DNA from: Nocardia asteroides
Lineage (GTDB): Bacteria > Actinomycetota > Actinomycetes > Mycobacteriales > Mycobacteriaceae
DNA: 64,000 nt
Direction: 5' to 3'
Assembly (NCBI GenBank): GCA_019930625.1
Contig: CP082844.1
Coordinates: forward strand, 62,001-126,000
This document shows, piece after piece, positions 17,490 to 25,896 of the stretch. Numbering within the stretch: position 1 is the first letter of the stretch; each line of letters begins with the position of its first letter. The notes beneath the pieces were generated by a model, which had not been told where the DNA came from, searched no databases, and saw nothing but the letters and a program-made list of their open reading frames with translations. Both the position numbers and the translations under genes were made by a program.

Positions 17490-18043
17490 GATGCCGTAGT
17501 GGCGAGGACCGCTCTTAGATCGCTCCGCAATTCAGCGACAATCGGATCGCTGTCGTGTCGGGTGGCAATACTGTCCAGGTCGCGGAGGCGGACGTAGCAG
17601 CGGGGTGAAGACAGCTCGGTGATCGCCGTGATCGCCTCGCGCCCGTACCGGTTGAGCACGTGGACCCGATGCTCTGCGGCCGACTCGATCACCGCCCGGC
17701 CGACATCGTGCGGGACGCAGACCACCACCAGGTCGAGCGCCTCGGCCTCGAACATCTCGCGATAATCGGCGAAGCCGGGCACATGATGCAGTGTTTCCTG
17801 CTGACGCACCACACTCGCGTCCTCATCACAGACGGCGGCCAGCTCGACATGGGGCGAGGCCACAAGCGCTGGAAGGTGATCATTGATCGCCTGGCGCCCG
17901 AGGCCCACCACACCAGCCCGCAGTGTTGTACTGCGGTGAGCGACACGGCGCGAGGTGCGCCACCCCGATTCGACATCTGGACGGACGATGCGCGACACCG
18001 GTGCTGCACCGAGCGCGCCTCGGACCGATTCACATGGTCTCAT
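17486..18043 (-). CDS. Short Gfo/Idh/MocA-like protein, probably only the Rossmann half
   Basis: About 185 residues. RAGVVGLGRQAINDHLPALVAS and DEDASVVRQQETLHHVPGFADYREMF followed by LDLVVVCVPHDVGRAVIESA match the N-terminal NAD(P)-binding domain of Gfo/Idh/MocA oxidoreductases. Where the family continues with an EKP motif and a second domain, this protein has an unrelated tail of about 55 residues and stops, well below the usual 330 or more. It may be a truncated gene or a specialised sensor. The ATG at 18043 is the nearest start; about 40 residues before the fold are unaccounted for. It is coupled by ATGA to the phosphotransferase. Confidence 0.5.
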   Translation of the reverse strand: MRPCESVRGALGAAPVSRIVRPDVESGWRTSRRVAHRSTTLRAGVVGLGRQAINDHLPALVASPHVELAAVCDEDASVVRQQETLHHVPGFADYREMFEAEALDLVVVCVPHDVGRAVIESAAEHRVHVLNRYGREAITAITELSSPRCYVRLRDLDSIATRHDSDPIVAELRSDLRAVLATTAS

Positions 18044-18141
18044 TCGATCCCCCAACTGATCGTTGTGCAGACGGCCCCTGCATATCGGAGCCGTCGTTCC
18101 AGCCTCACGCACGCGGCGGTCCTAGAAGAGGGCAAGTTACG

Positions 18142-18158
18142 GGGCAGATAATCTGCCC
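18142..18158. promoter_or_regulatory. Perfect palindromic operator candidate
   Basis: GGGCAGATAATCTGCCC has two 8-base arms around a single A. It sits between the divergent oxidoreductase-like gene and the regulator gene at 18216, about 58 bases before the regulator start. The neighbouring regulator is the natural candidate to bind it, controlling both directions. Confidence 0.55.
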
Positions 18159-18215
18159 GACCGAGCGTCGGTGCTGCTGGATAGACTGAACCAACCGATA
18201 TCGGCGAGGGGACGC

Positions 18216-19460
18216 ATGCGACCGAACGTGCAACTCCAGCAGCGACGGGAAGCCACACCGTCGCGGGTGACACCTGGTCAGGTGATGGGTCGCGCCGAGC
18301 TGGCCGAGGCCGTCAACACCTACATCTGGCGCCAGCACGGTCAGCGGCGCGAACTCGATGCCCGCACCATCGCCCGCTACGAGCGCGGCACCGTCCGCTG
18401 GCCCAACGAGCTCTACCGCGAAGCGTTCCGCTCCATCCTGCAGGCCACCGATAGTGAACTGGGCTTCATCCCGAATCGAAGGCGCCGCGAAGCAGCGGCG
18501 CAGCCCGACAGCACGCTGGCGATAAGCCTGTTCAGCCCTTTTGACCCAGGCAGCGGCCCTGCTCACTATTTCGGCCCGAACGTCGACGACAAGCCGATTG
18601 GCCGGGTCGGCACGACCGAAGTCATCGACGTCCAGACAGCGACGCGCACTATCGCTTCGGCGGAGAACCTGCGGGGCGGCGGATCGATCAGCCTCGTCGC
18701 GGGCAGACAACTTGGCCGCTTCGCGCGACTACTGGACGCCAAGGCGTCGCCGAGCACTCGTCGGGCTCTGCTCGAAGCGATTGGCAACTTCGGCAGCGTC
18801 GCGGGATATGCGGCCTTCGACATCGGCGATCACGCCGCGGCTGAGCGGAGGTTCCGGCTCGCTTTGTGGTGCGCCGACACCGCCGGATCCTGGGAGCTGC
18901 GTGCCAGCGCGCTCGCCGACATGGCGCGCAAGATGGCATATATCGGTAACGCTGATGGCGCGTTGTCGCTCATCGAGCTGGCCCACGTGCGATCCGACCG
19001 GCTGTCCGCCACAACCCGCGCCATGCTCAGTGCCCTGCGCGCCCAATACTTGGCCGCCATGAAACGACCCGACGAAGCACTCTCCGAAGTGGCACGCGCC
19101 GACGAATACTTCGCCCAACGCAGCCCCGCCACCGACGCCCCCTGGCTGTGCTTCTACGACGAGGCCGAGCACCTCGGCAGCACCGGCAAAGCCCTGATCC
19201 CGATCGCACAAACTCGACACCGAATCGAATTGGCAGCGCCCAGGATTCAGCAGGCCATCGAGCTTCATGCTGCGGAATACCCTCGGTCCCAAACGTTTTC
19301 GCTCACCCGACTGGCTACCTTGACCATGCAGCTCGGCGATCCGAAGGAAGCAGTCGCCCTTGGAATCCGTGCCGCCACACAGGCGGGCCAGCTCGATTCC
19401 CATCGCATCCACAACAACTACAGCGATTGGCCGCTGCTTCCTCACCTCACCGGCGAATGA
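18216..19460 (+). CDS. XRE-like transcriptional regulator with TPR-type sensor region
   Basis: 414 residues. The N-terminal helix-turn-helix lies around LAEAVNTYIWRQ and DARTIARYERGTVRWPNELY, a form common in actinomycete XRE regulators. The remaining 330 residues are helical with TPR-like repeats (for example YAAFDIGDHAAAERRFRLAL). The ATG at 18216 follows a GCGAGGGG site. It is divergent from the oxidoreductase/phosphotransferase pair, with the palindrome at 18142 between them, and is coupled downstream to a micro-ORF and a second phosphotransferase. It probably senses a small molecule or peptide; the ligand is unknown. Confidence 0.7.
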   Translation: MRPNVQLQQRREATPSRVTPGQVMGRAELAEAVNTYIWRQHGQRRELDARTIARYERGTVRWPNELYREAFRSILQATDSELGFIPNRRRREAAAQPDSTLAISLFSPFDPGSGPAHYFGPNVDDKPIGRVGTTEVIDVQTATRTIASAENLRGGGSISLVAGRQLGRFARLLDAKASPSTRRALLEAIGNFGSVAGYAAFDIGDHAAAERRFRLALWCADTAGSWELRASALADMARKMAYIGNADGALSLIELAHVRSDRLSATTRAMLSALRAQYLAAMKRPDEALSEVARADEYFAQRSPATDAPWLCFYDEAEHLGSTGKALIPIAQTRHRIELAAPRIQQAIELHAAEYPRSQTFSLTRLATLTMQLGDPKEAVALGIRAATQAGQLDSHRIHNNYSDWPLLPHLTGE

Positions 19461-19522
19461 GCGACGTCGTCGAACTACGCGAAGTCATCACCCGCCGATC
19501 TGCGGCGAAAGCAGCACTATGA
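19457..19522 (+). CDS. 21-codon micro-ORF coupled to both neighbours
   Basis: The ATG lies in the ATGA that ends the regulator gene, and its own TGA lies in the ATGA that begins the phosphotransferase gene. The peptide begins MSDVVELREV, continues with ITRRSAA and ends in AL. It has no recognised motif. The double overlap suggests translational relay or a small functional peptide rather than chance. Confidence 0.45.
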   Translation: MSDVVELREVITRRSAAKAAL

Positions 19523-20400
19523 CCGCCACGACGGCATCCAAGGAACTACTGGCGAAGGCCGCCCAACAAGCCGGGCTCGAGCTGCATCACCCGGAGGTGA
19601 TCCGCGAAGGGTCCCACGCCATCTACCGGGTCAGTGACATCGTCGCGCGGATCGGAAGGCCCGGCAGCCTGAAGGATGCCGAGCGAGAGCTGCGCGTGTC
19701 ACGATGGCTCAACAGTTCCGGCATCCCAACGGTGGAGGCGGTATCGGAACTGCTTCAACCGATCGTTGTCGACGACCGACCCGTCACCTGGTGGCAACTC
19801 ATACCGGACCATCGGCCAGCCACGCCTGCCGAGCTCGGAGCCATGCTCCGAGCACTCCATTCGCTGCCACCGCCAGCCGATCCCGACCTGCCGAGACACG
19901 ACCCGTTCGGTGATCTTCCCGCCCGGTTGGCGACTGCGGGCACAGTGGACGACGGTGACCGAACATGGCTGCTGACACGCTACGACGAGCTTCGCAAGCA
20001 ATATGACAAGCTGCCGGATCCCCTGCGCCTCGTGGTCATTCATGGCGATGCCTGGCAAGGCAACCTGGTCGTGCCCCCGTCAGGTATTCCGACGGTGCTG
20101 GATCTCGACAAGGTGTCGCTTGGCCGACCGGAATGGGATCTCATTCAACTCGCCGTCGACTACACCGATTTCGCGCGAGTCCCCGACGCCGACTACCTGT
20201 CCTTTGTGAACGCCTATGGCGGCTACGACGTCACGACCCAGCCAGACTTCCGCGTATTCGCCGATATCCAGGAACTCAGATGGGTCGGGTTTGCTCTTGA
20301 ACGAGCCTGTGGGAGCAGAACTGCTGCGAGGCAGGCGAATCATCGAATCGCTTGCCTCCGCGGAGCAGTGCCGCTGCCGTGGCAATGGGAAGCACTGTAA
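19519..20400 (+). CDS. Second APH-family phosphotransferase
   Basis: 293 residues. LRLVVIHGDAWQGNLVV carries the HxDxxxxN catalytic motif and TVLDLDKVSLGRPEWDL the metal-binding aspartate. PVTWWQLIPDHRPATPAELGAMLRALHSLP is the hinge and recognition helix. The N-terminal region has GSHAIYRV and the conserved nucleotide-binding strand. The substrate is unknown. It shares architecture with the phosphotransferase at 16593, so the two flank the same regulator. Its start overlaps the micro-ORF stop. Confidence 0.8.
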   Translation: MTATTASKELLAKAAQQAGLELHHPEVIREGSHAIYRVSDIVARIGRPGSLKDAERELRVSRWLNSSGIPTVEAVSELLQPIVVDDRPVTWWQLIPDHRPATPAELGAMLRALHSLPPPADPDLPRHDPFGDLPARLATAGTVDDGDRTWLLTRYDELRKQYDKLPDPLRLVVIHGDAWQGNLVVPPSGIPTVLDLDKVSLGRPEWDLIQLAVDYTDFARVPDADYLSFVNAYGGYDVTTQPDFRVFADIQELRWVGFALERACGSRTAARQANHRIACLRGAVPLPWQWEAL

Positions 20401-20434
20401 CGGCGGCGGTCGACCAGAAGGCCCTCGTGTCCGT

Positions 20435-20541
20435 TTAGGCGGCGATCGCGGATTCCTTTCGCGCGTAGTCGGCGTACAAGAGGTCAAGCCAGGGGTAGTT
20501 ACACCGAATCTGGCTCAGAATCCAGCCCAGCAACCCGCTGA
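20435..20541 (-). pseudogene. Possible C-terminal gene remnant
   Basis: A minus-strand frame reading LLGWILSQIRCNYPWLDLLY and then ADYARKESAIAA before a TAA. It looks protein-like but is interrupted by a stop upstream and has no start or ribosome site. I do not recognise the family. Confidence 0.25.
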
Positions 20542-20577
20542 GCTGTCACACCAGTAGGTCTCCGGACTCACCTGGGG

Positions 20578-20700
20578 GATTCACAAACTTTCCGAGTGAT
20601 CGCCGTCGGCGAGGCATACGAATCGAAGGCAGCAGCGCACAAGGGCATCGAATCGATCAAGACGAACGCACCGGGCGCCGAAGTGGTTGACCTGACCTGA
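20578..20700 (+). pseudogene. Remnant of a DUF1508 (YegP-like) gene
   Basis: This frame reads FRVIAVGEAYESKAAAHKGI, then ESIKTNAPGAEVVDLT and a stop. It resembles the C-terminal half of the YegP/UPF0339 repeat (GxAYxSKxxAxxGIESVKxNAPxAxVxDLT). The N-terminal half and a ribosome site are missing; a GTG at 20596 could allow a 35-residue product but that is unlikely. It marks gene decay in this accessory stretch. Confidence 0.5.
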
Positions 20701-20956
20701 ACCATCCGCACCGCGCGGCGACCGGAATGCCACTACAGCGCGGGTGTTCGGGCAGACGACGGCCAGCTGCCCCCGGCTCCGCATCACCGCTTTCTCAACA
20801 CGTTTTACACGCAACATGGTGACCGCCCACCTGGTGTTACGCCTCTGCCTGAGCCATTGTGAGCGGTGTCGATAAACCGATCGGTTCGCGAACACCGTTA
20901 GCGGCAGAGCTGCGGATCGTGTTCTCCCCATGGGGGCGGGGTCGTAGCATTGACGT
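20701..20956. other. Spacer with no supported gene
   Basis: Open frames here are short and lack homology or ribosome sites. The stretch lies between the YegP-like remnant and the zinc-motif gene. Confidence 0.3.
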
Positions 20957-21181
20957 ATGGGAATCTTTCGGCGGTCCAACTCGGCGCGGCGGCGGCCTGT
21001 GGGAGTACCTGACACTTGGTCTGAGTGCTCGGTGTGCGATGGATCCGGTCGCCGCCGAAAGGACCCCGAAAGCAAGCGGGATCTCGATCAGATCAAGTAC
21101 GAAGACTGCGGGGCATGCAACGGCATGGGCTGGCGCTACCCACCGTCCGGGGATCCGTATCGCAACAACAGTGGGCGGTGA
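20957..21181 (+). CDS. Small protein with paired CxxC motifs (DnaJ-type zinc motif)
   Basis: 74 residues beginning MGIFRRSNS. The core is CSVCDGSGRRRKDPE and, after a charged linker, CGACNGMGWRY: two CxxCxGxG-type motifs like one zinc centre of the DnaJ cysteine-rich domain. It probably binds one zinc ion and may contact RNA or a partner protein. Comparable small proteins occur in actinomycetes, but I cannot name a family. It ends about 100 bases before the insertion sequence. Confidence 0.55.
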   Translation: MGIFRRSNSARRRPVGVPDTWSECSVCDGSGRRRKDPESKRDLDQIKYEDCGACNGMGWRYPPSGDPYRNNSGR

Positions 21182-21277
21182 GGGCCTCTCGGCTCCAGGC
21201 TCGGGCGGGTTGCGTCCGGCAGAGTGGTGTACCAGCGATTTCGGAGCGACCGCGTGAGCGTGTCGTAGCCGGGTAGT

Positions 21278-22607
21278 GGGCGGTCACCGCGTGATCCTTC
21301 TTGAACCGCCAAGCTCAACGAAGGAGAAGTTCACGCGATGACCTCTGTCGAGCCTATCGACCCGTCGAAGTTGTTGTCCGATCAACTCGCCGTCGCCAGC
21401 CCTGACCTGCTGCGCACCATGCTCTCGACGTTCATCCAGTCGCTGATGAGCGCCGAAGCCGACGCGGTGTGCGGTGCCGGCTACGGCGAACGCTCGCCCG
21501 AGCGGGTCAACTCCCGCAACGGCTACCGGCATCGTGATTTCGACACCCGGGTCGGCACGATCGATGTCGCGATCCCGAAACTGCGATCGGGCAGCTACTT
21601 CCCGGACTGGCTGCTGGAGCGCCGCAAACGCGCCGAACGCGCACTCACCAGCGTGGTCGCCACCTGCTATCTGCTCGGAGTATCCACCCGGCGGATGGAG
21701 AAGCTTGTCGAATCCCTCGGGATCACAAGCCTGTCCAAGTCACAGGTGTCGATGATGGCCCGCGACCTGGACGCCCAGGTCGAAGCGTTCCGCACCCGTC
21801 CGCTGGATCAAGGTCCATACACCTTCGTCGCCGCCGACGCCATGGCGCTGAAAGTCCGGGAGAACGGGCGGGTGGTGAACGTGCACTGCCTGATCGCGAC
21901 CGGCGTCAACGCCGAGGGCTACCGCGAAATCCTCGGTATCCAAGTCACCTCAGGTGAGGACGGAGCCGGTTGGCTGTCGTTCTTCCGGGACCTGGTCGCC
22001 CGCGGCCTGACCGGAGTCCGTCTGGTCACCTCCGACGCACACGCCGGGCTGGTGGCCGCGATCGGCGCCACCCTGCCCGGCGCGAGCTGGCAGCGCTGCC
22101 GCACCCACTACACAGTCAACCTGATGTCGGTGTGTCCGAAAACGTCGTGGCCGTGGGTGCGGACCCTGCTGCACTCGGTATTCGATCAAGCAGACCCGGA
22201 ATCAGTTGCCGCCCAATACGACCGGATGCTCGACGCGTTGACCGAGAAACTGCCGAAAGTCGCCGACCACCTCGACACCGCCCGCGCCGACCTGCTCGCG
22301 TTCACCAGCTTCCCCAAACAGATCTGGCGCCAGATCTGGTCCAACAACCCCCAAGAACGGTTGAACAAGGAGATCCGCCGCCGCACCGACGTCGTCGGCA
22401 TCTTCCCCGACCGCGCCGCGATCATCCACCTCGTCGGCGCCGTGCTCGCCGAACAACACGACGAATGGATCGAAGGCCGCCGCTACCTCGGCCTCGACGT
22501 CCTGACCCGATCCCGCGCCACCACCGACACCAACCCGAATGAACAGGAGGAAACCACCACCCCAGCCCTCACCGCCTGACCACCAACCGGATCAGCGGTG
22601 ACCGCCC
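21278..22607 (+). mobile_element. IS256-family insertion sequence
   Basis: A transposase gene flanked by inverted repeats: GGGCGGTCACCGC at 21278-21290 followed by GTGATCC, and GCGGTGACCGCCC at 22595-22607 preceded by GGATCA. Some similarity continues outward for about 12 to 18 bases (GTGTCGTAG on the left, CTACACCAC on the right), so the true ends may be near 21260 and 22619. No matching target duplication is evident, which may reflect age or rearrangement. The transposase is intact. Confidence 0.75.
21338..22579 (+). CDS. IS256-family transposase (mutator type)
   Basis: 413 residues, the family's usual length. The DDE residues are in FVAADAMALKVRE (first Asp), RLVTSDAHAGLVAA (second Asp) and NNPQERLNKEIRRRTDVVGI (Glu). 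SRNGYRHRDFDTRVG and the SLSKSQVSMMARDLD helix-turn-helix segment are also typical. An AAGGAGAAG site precedes the ATG. It appears functional in sequence. It cuts and pastes the element at 21278-22607. Confidence 0.92.
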   Translation: MTSVEPIDPSKLLSDQLAVASPDLLRTMLSTFIQSLMSAEADAVCGAGYGERSPERVNSRNGYRHRDFDTRVGTIDVAIPKLRSGSYFPDWLLERRKRAERALTSVVATCYLLGVSTRRMEKLVESLGITSLSKSQVSMMARDLDAQVEAFRTRPLDQGPYTFVAADAMALKVRENGRVVNVHCLIATGVNAEGYREILGIQVTSGEDGAGWLSFFRDLVARGLTGVRLVTSDAHAGLVAAIGATLPGASWQRCRTHYTVNLMSVCPKTSWPWVRTLLHSVFDQADPESVAAQYDRMLDALTEKLPKVADHLDTARADLLAFTSFPKQIWRQIWSNNPQERLNKEIRRRTDVVGIFPDRAAIIHLVGAVLAEQHDEWIEGRRYLGLDVLTRSRATTDTNPNEQEETTTPALTA

Positions 22608-22786
22608 CTCCTACACCACGCCCCCGGACTTGACCGCAAGCCCACCGCGCGCGAACTTCGGTCCACAGAGCGGTCCAGTCCAGGCCCCGCGTCCCCGGCT
22701 GTTTCAGCCAGGGACGCGGGCCACTGATCCGCTCACGGTCTGTGAGGGTTCGTTTGGTTGGCGGCGAAGCCGTGGCATGGCAGGTT

Positions 22787-22921
22787 TCAGGCTCCGGTGT
22801 CTTTCGCGGCGCGGACCCGGTCTTCCCAGCGGGCCTGGCGGCGGTGCCGTAGTTCCGGGTCAGTGAGCTGACCACGTCTGGTGTTAGGGACAAATGCTGT
22901 CAAACGCAGCCCCGTCGACAT
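22787..22921 (-). CDS. Hypothetical 44-residue basic protein
   Basis: A frame from an ATG at 22921 to a TGA at 22787. The product begins MSTGLRLTAFVPNTRRG and continues QLTDPELRHRRQARWEDRVR before a short helix. It is strongly basic and helical; similar short LTDPELRxRRQxRW proteins seem to occur around actinomycete mobile DNA, as far as I recall. It lies between the insertion sequence and tRNA-Asn. It could be a remnant of a larger gene. Confidence 0.35.
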   Translation of the reverse strand: MSTGLRLTAFVPNTRRGQLTDPELRHRRQARWEDRVRAAKDTGA

Positions 22922-23263
22922 CGGTGAACCGCAGTTGCGCGCCTGGGTGCGGTCCTTTCATTCGCGTGACCAGTCACATGCCGGTGGGCCAGCCCGACAA
23001 CTGCGCCAGGGCGGTGTAGCCAGACAGATGCGCAGCCGCTCAGAACGAATAGTCCGCTTCAACTACTCACTGCCGCCCTGAGTGCATCCGGTCGTCTGCG
23101 TTCCCATATTCGATGCGCCCCGCCGAGGGCGCGAGTCTGCCACGTTCAACCGTCGAGCCGGAAGCGACAAGCCGATGGGCCATACCCACAGGGAAACGGT
23201 TGCAACGTAAGGAAGTTTAGACCGGAATTCTTGGCGTATTCTTGGTCGCTGCCCGCAGACTAG
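22922..23263. other. Gene-free stretch before the tRNA terminator
   Basis: I see no convincing gene or repeat here. One plus-strand frame is open to 23081 but lacks homology and a ribosome site. Confidence 0.4.
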
Positions 23264-23298
23264 AACAGGTCAGGCACGATGACCGTGCCTGACCTGTT
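23264..23298 (-). terminator. Strong hairpin terminator of tRNA-Asn
   Basis: Perfect 15-base arms (AACAGGTCAGGCACG and CGTGCCTGACCTGTT) around a 5-base loop, lying 7 bases after the 3' end of the tRNA on the minus strand. There is no strong T run, as is usual in high-GC actinomycetes. Confidence 0.75.
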
Positions 23299-23305
23299 GG
23301 TTATG

Positions 23306-23378
23306 CTCCCCCATCTGGACTCGAACCAGAAACCTGCCGATTAACAGTCGGCTGCTCTGCCAATTGAGCTATAGGGGA
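23306..23378 (-). tRNA. tRNA-Asn (GTT anticodon)
   Basis: The 73-base minus-strand sequence folds into a cloverleaf. The acceptor pairs TCCCCTA with TGGGGGA, with G as discriminator. The anticodon stem GCCGA/TCGGC encloses CTGTTAA with anticodon GTT. The T arm contains GGTTCGAGTCC. CCA is not encoded. tRNA genes are common integration sites, and accessory DNA with an insertion sequence lies on its 3' side. Confidence 0.95.
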
Positions 23379-23581
23379 TTGCCCTCGGCTCGTCCGATTG
23401 GTATCGGGCGGGCCGAGGAGAAACTTTAGCGTATGGCTGGGCGGGAGCCCAAATCGTGTCGCTACCTGCTGACTTGTCCTCGAGGGCGGGGGTGGCGCCA
23501 CGGGGTGTCCGGATCGACAGGCGTGTGGGGCGTCGGGCAGGATGGGGGCGGCGAACTGGCAACTGGGAGGAGCACATCGAG

Positions 23582-23827
23582 ATGCTGCGGTTGATCATCG
23601 GCGTGGCGGCCGGGTATGTACTCGGCAGCAAGGCCGGGCGGGCTCGCTACGAACAGATCAGCGCCGCGACCCGCGCGCTGACCGAGAGCCCGGTGACCCG
23701 CAAGCTCGTGCTCGTCGGCAGGCAGAAGCTGGCGGACAAGCTCAGCACCCGTCCCCGGCTGGAGCCGATGGAGCCGCTCGACGAGCGGACCACCGTCCTG
23801 GTGCCGCACGACCAACTCCGTCGCTGA
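23582..23827 (+). CDS. Small membrane-associated protein, 81 residues
   Basis: The ATG at 23582 follows a GGGAGGAG site. The N terminus LRLIIGVAAGYVLGSKAGRARYEQI has a short glycine-rich hydrophobic segment followed by a basic amphipathic region, like YtxH-type and related actinomycete proteins. The remaining residues are charged and helical. It is convergent with dnaG. The role is unknown; a membrane-anchored envelope or stress protein is the usual guess for this type. Confidence 0.7.
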   Translation: MLRLIIGVAAGYVLGSKAGRARYEQISAATRALTESPVTRKLVLVGRQKLADKLSTRPRLEPMEPLDERTTVLVPHDQLRR

Positions 23828-23851
23828 CCTGCGCCGACACCTGACGTACCC

Positions 23852-23886
23852 ATCCCTCGCACCCTGTCGGATCACGTGCGAGGGAT
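23852..23886. terminator. Hairpin between converging genes
   Basis: Perfect 11-base arms ATCCCTCGCAC and GTGCGAGGGAT with a 13-base loop. It lies between the small membrane protein and dnaG, whose genes converge, and may terminate both. Confidence 0.6.
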
Positions 23887-23910
23887 CGCGGAAACTGACG
23901 AGGGCGGCCG

Positions 23911-25830
23911 CTAGGCTCCGGTGGCGAAATCGCCGTGGTTGCCCATCGCCTGGGTGAGCAGGCTCTTGCGGTACTGCTCCAGGGCGACGAGGTCGCCGAA
24001 GAGGGCGAAGTAGGCGTCCGGTTGTTCGGTCGAGGAGACCCGCTGCAGCTTGGACTTGAGTTCGGCGATCTGCCTGCCGACCCAGGCCTCCTGGGTGCGG
24101 GCCAGCACACCGGCGACGAAGCGCGGGATGTCGGCTTCCGTCTTCACCGGCAGCGGCTCGTTGGCCAGCTCCGACAGCAGGGCGCGCACGGTCAGGTCCT
24201 CGGTGCGATCCGCGACGGCGTTGACCCACTCGGCGCCGCCGAGCCCGGCCGCCGTACCGCCCGCCTCGGCGATCAGGGTGCGAACCATCGCGTAGGCGGG
24301 ATGGGTGAAGGCCTCGGACTCGAGGGCGTCGAAACCCGCTCCCGCCATCGCCGGGTACTGAAGAGCTGCGGCCAGCACCTGTCGTTGCGGCAGGAGCGTG
24401 GGATCGTTCGGCTTCGGCCGGGCCGCCGGATGTTCGGCGACCACTTCGCGCTTCGCGGCCGGACGCGCCGCTCCAGCGCGGCCTCCATCGTTGCGTGGCC
24501 GCTTGGCCTCCTCGCCGACGCGGCGCACCACGGTCTGGATGTCGTCCCAGCCGACCCAGCCGGCCAGTTTGGTGGCGTACGCCTTGCGCAGGGCGTTGTC
24601 CTTGATCTGCGCGACCACCGGCACCGCCCGACGCAGCGCCTCGACCTGCCCCTCCGCGGTGTCCAGGTTGTGGTCGGCCAGCAGGCCGCGGATCACGAAC
24701 TCGTACAGCGGGGTCCGGCGGGCGACGAGGTCGCGCACGGCGGCGTCACCGGAGTGCTGCCGCAGCTCGCACGGGTCCTGCCCGTCCGGTGCGATCGCGA
24801 TATAAGTCTGACCGGCCAATTTCTGGTCGCCCGAGAATGCTTTCAGAGCCGCCGCCTGGCCCGCAGCGTCGCCGTCGAAGGTGTAGATGATCTCGCCGCG
24901 CCAGAAGTTGTCGTCCATCATGAGGCGGCGCAACAAGGCGAGATGCTCGTCGCCGAAGGCGGTGCCGCACGAGGCGACGGCGGTTTTCACCCCGGCCAGG
25001 TGCATCGCCATGACGTCGGTGTAGCCCTCGACCACCACCGCCTGATGACCCTTGGCGATCTCACGCTTGGCGAGGTCGAGGCCGAACAGCACCTGAGACT
25101 TCTTGTACAGCAACGTTTCCGGAGTGTTGATGTACTTGCCGGGCATGGTGTCGTCATCGAAGAGCTTGCGGGCGCCGAACCCGATGACGTCGCCGGAGAG
25201 GTTCCGGATCGGCCACAGCAGACGCCGGTGGAAGCGGTCGATCGGGCCGCGCTGACCTTGCCGGGACAGCCCGGCCGCCTCCAGCTCCTTGAAGTCGAAC
25301 CCCTTGCGGAGCAGGTGCTTGGTGAGCGCGTCCCACCCTGCCGGGGCGTAGCCGCAGCCGAAATGGTGCGCGGCCGCCGCGTCGAAGTTGCGATCGGTGA
25401 GATATTTGCGCGCGGCTTCGGCTTCCGGCTCGCGCAACTGGGCGACATAGAACTCGTGCGCGGCCGCGTTCGCCGCGACCAGCCGGGACCGCGTGCCGCG
25501 GTCGCGCTGCACCGAGGTGCCGCCGCCCTCGTAGTTGATCTGGTAACCGATCCGGTCGGCCAGCTGCTCGACCGACTCGACGAACCCGACGTGCTCGATC
25601 TTCTGCATGAAGGCGAACACGTCGCCGCCCTCACCGCAGCCGAAGCAGTGGAACAGGCCGTGGTTGGGCCGCACGTGGAACGAGGGTGACTTCTCGTCGT
25701 GGAACGGGCACAGGCCCTTCATGGAGTCCGCTCCGGCGCGCTTGAGCGCGACGTACTCCCCCACCACGTCTTCGATCCGGACGCGTTCGCGTATTGCCGC
25801 GATATCGCGATCTGGAAGTCGTCCGGCCAC
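23911..25830 (-). CDS. dnaG: DNA primase
   Basis: 639 residues, full length. The N-terminal zinc-binding domain has CPFHDEKSPSFHV and HCFGCGEGGDVF (CxxH...CxxC). The TOPRIM catalytic core carries VVVEGYTDVMAMH and YTFDGDAAGQAA with the metal-binding acidic residues. The C-terminal region is the helicase-binding domain. The enzyme makes RNA primers for lagging-strand synthesis with DnaB. The neighbouring Mut7-C gene lies 66 bases upstream on the same strand. The position matches Rv2343c in M. tuberculosis. Confidence 0.96.
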   Translation of the reverse strand: MAGRLPDRDIAAIRERVRIEDVVGEYVALKRAGADSMKGLCPFHDEKSPSFHVRPNHGLFHCFGCGEGGDVFAFMQKIEHVGFVESVEQLADRIGYQINYEGGGTSVQRDRGTRSRLVAANAAAHEFYVAQLREPEAEAARKYLTDRNFDAAAAHHFGCGYAPAGWDALTKHLLRKGFDFKELEAAGLSRQGQRGPIDRFHRRLLWPIRNLSGDVIGFGARKLFDDDTMPGKYINTPETLLYKKSQVLFGLDLAKREIAKGHQAVVVEGYTDVMAMHLAGVKTAVASCGTAFGDEHLALLRRLMMDDNFWRGEIIYTFDGDAAGQAAALKAFSGDQKLAGQTYIAIAPDGQDPCELRQHSGDAAVRDLVARRTPLYEFVIRGLLADHNLDTAEGQVEALRRAVPVVAQIKDNALRKAYATKLAGWVGWDDIQTVVRRVGEEAKRPRNDGGRAGAARPAAKREVVAEHPAARPKPNDPTLLPQRQVLAAALQYPAMAGAGFDALESEAFTHPAYAMVRTLIAEAGGTAAGLGGAEWVNAVADRTEDLTVRALLSELANEPLPVKTEADIPRFVAGVLARTQEAWVGRQIAELKSKLQRVSSTEQPDAYFALFGDLVALEQYRKSLLTQAMGNHGDFATGA

Positions 25831-25896
25831 GGCTGAGAGTCTAGGCGAACGCGGGGCCGACGCGCCCGGGCGGCTCGGCCCAGCGGGTCAGGTCCT

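Noticed and set aside
22881..23081. 66-codon plus-strand frame after the insertion sequence
   Set aside because: No start context or homology.
23935..25689. Open frame of 584 codons antisense to dnaG
   Set aside because: No recognisable motif; dnaG on the other strand is unambiguous.
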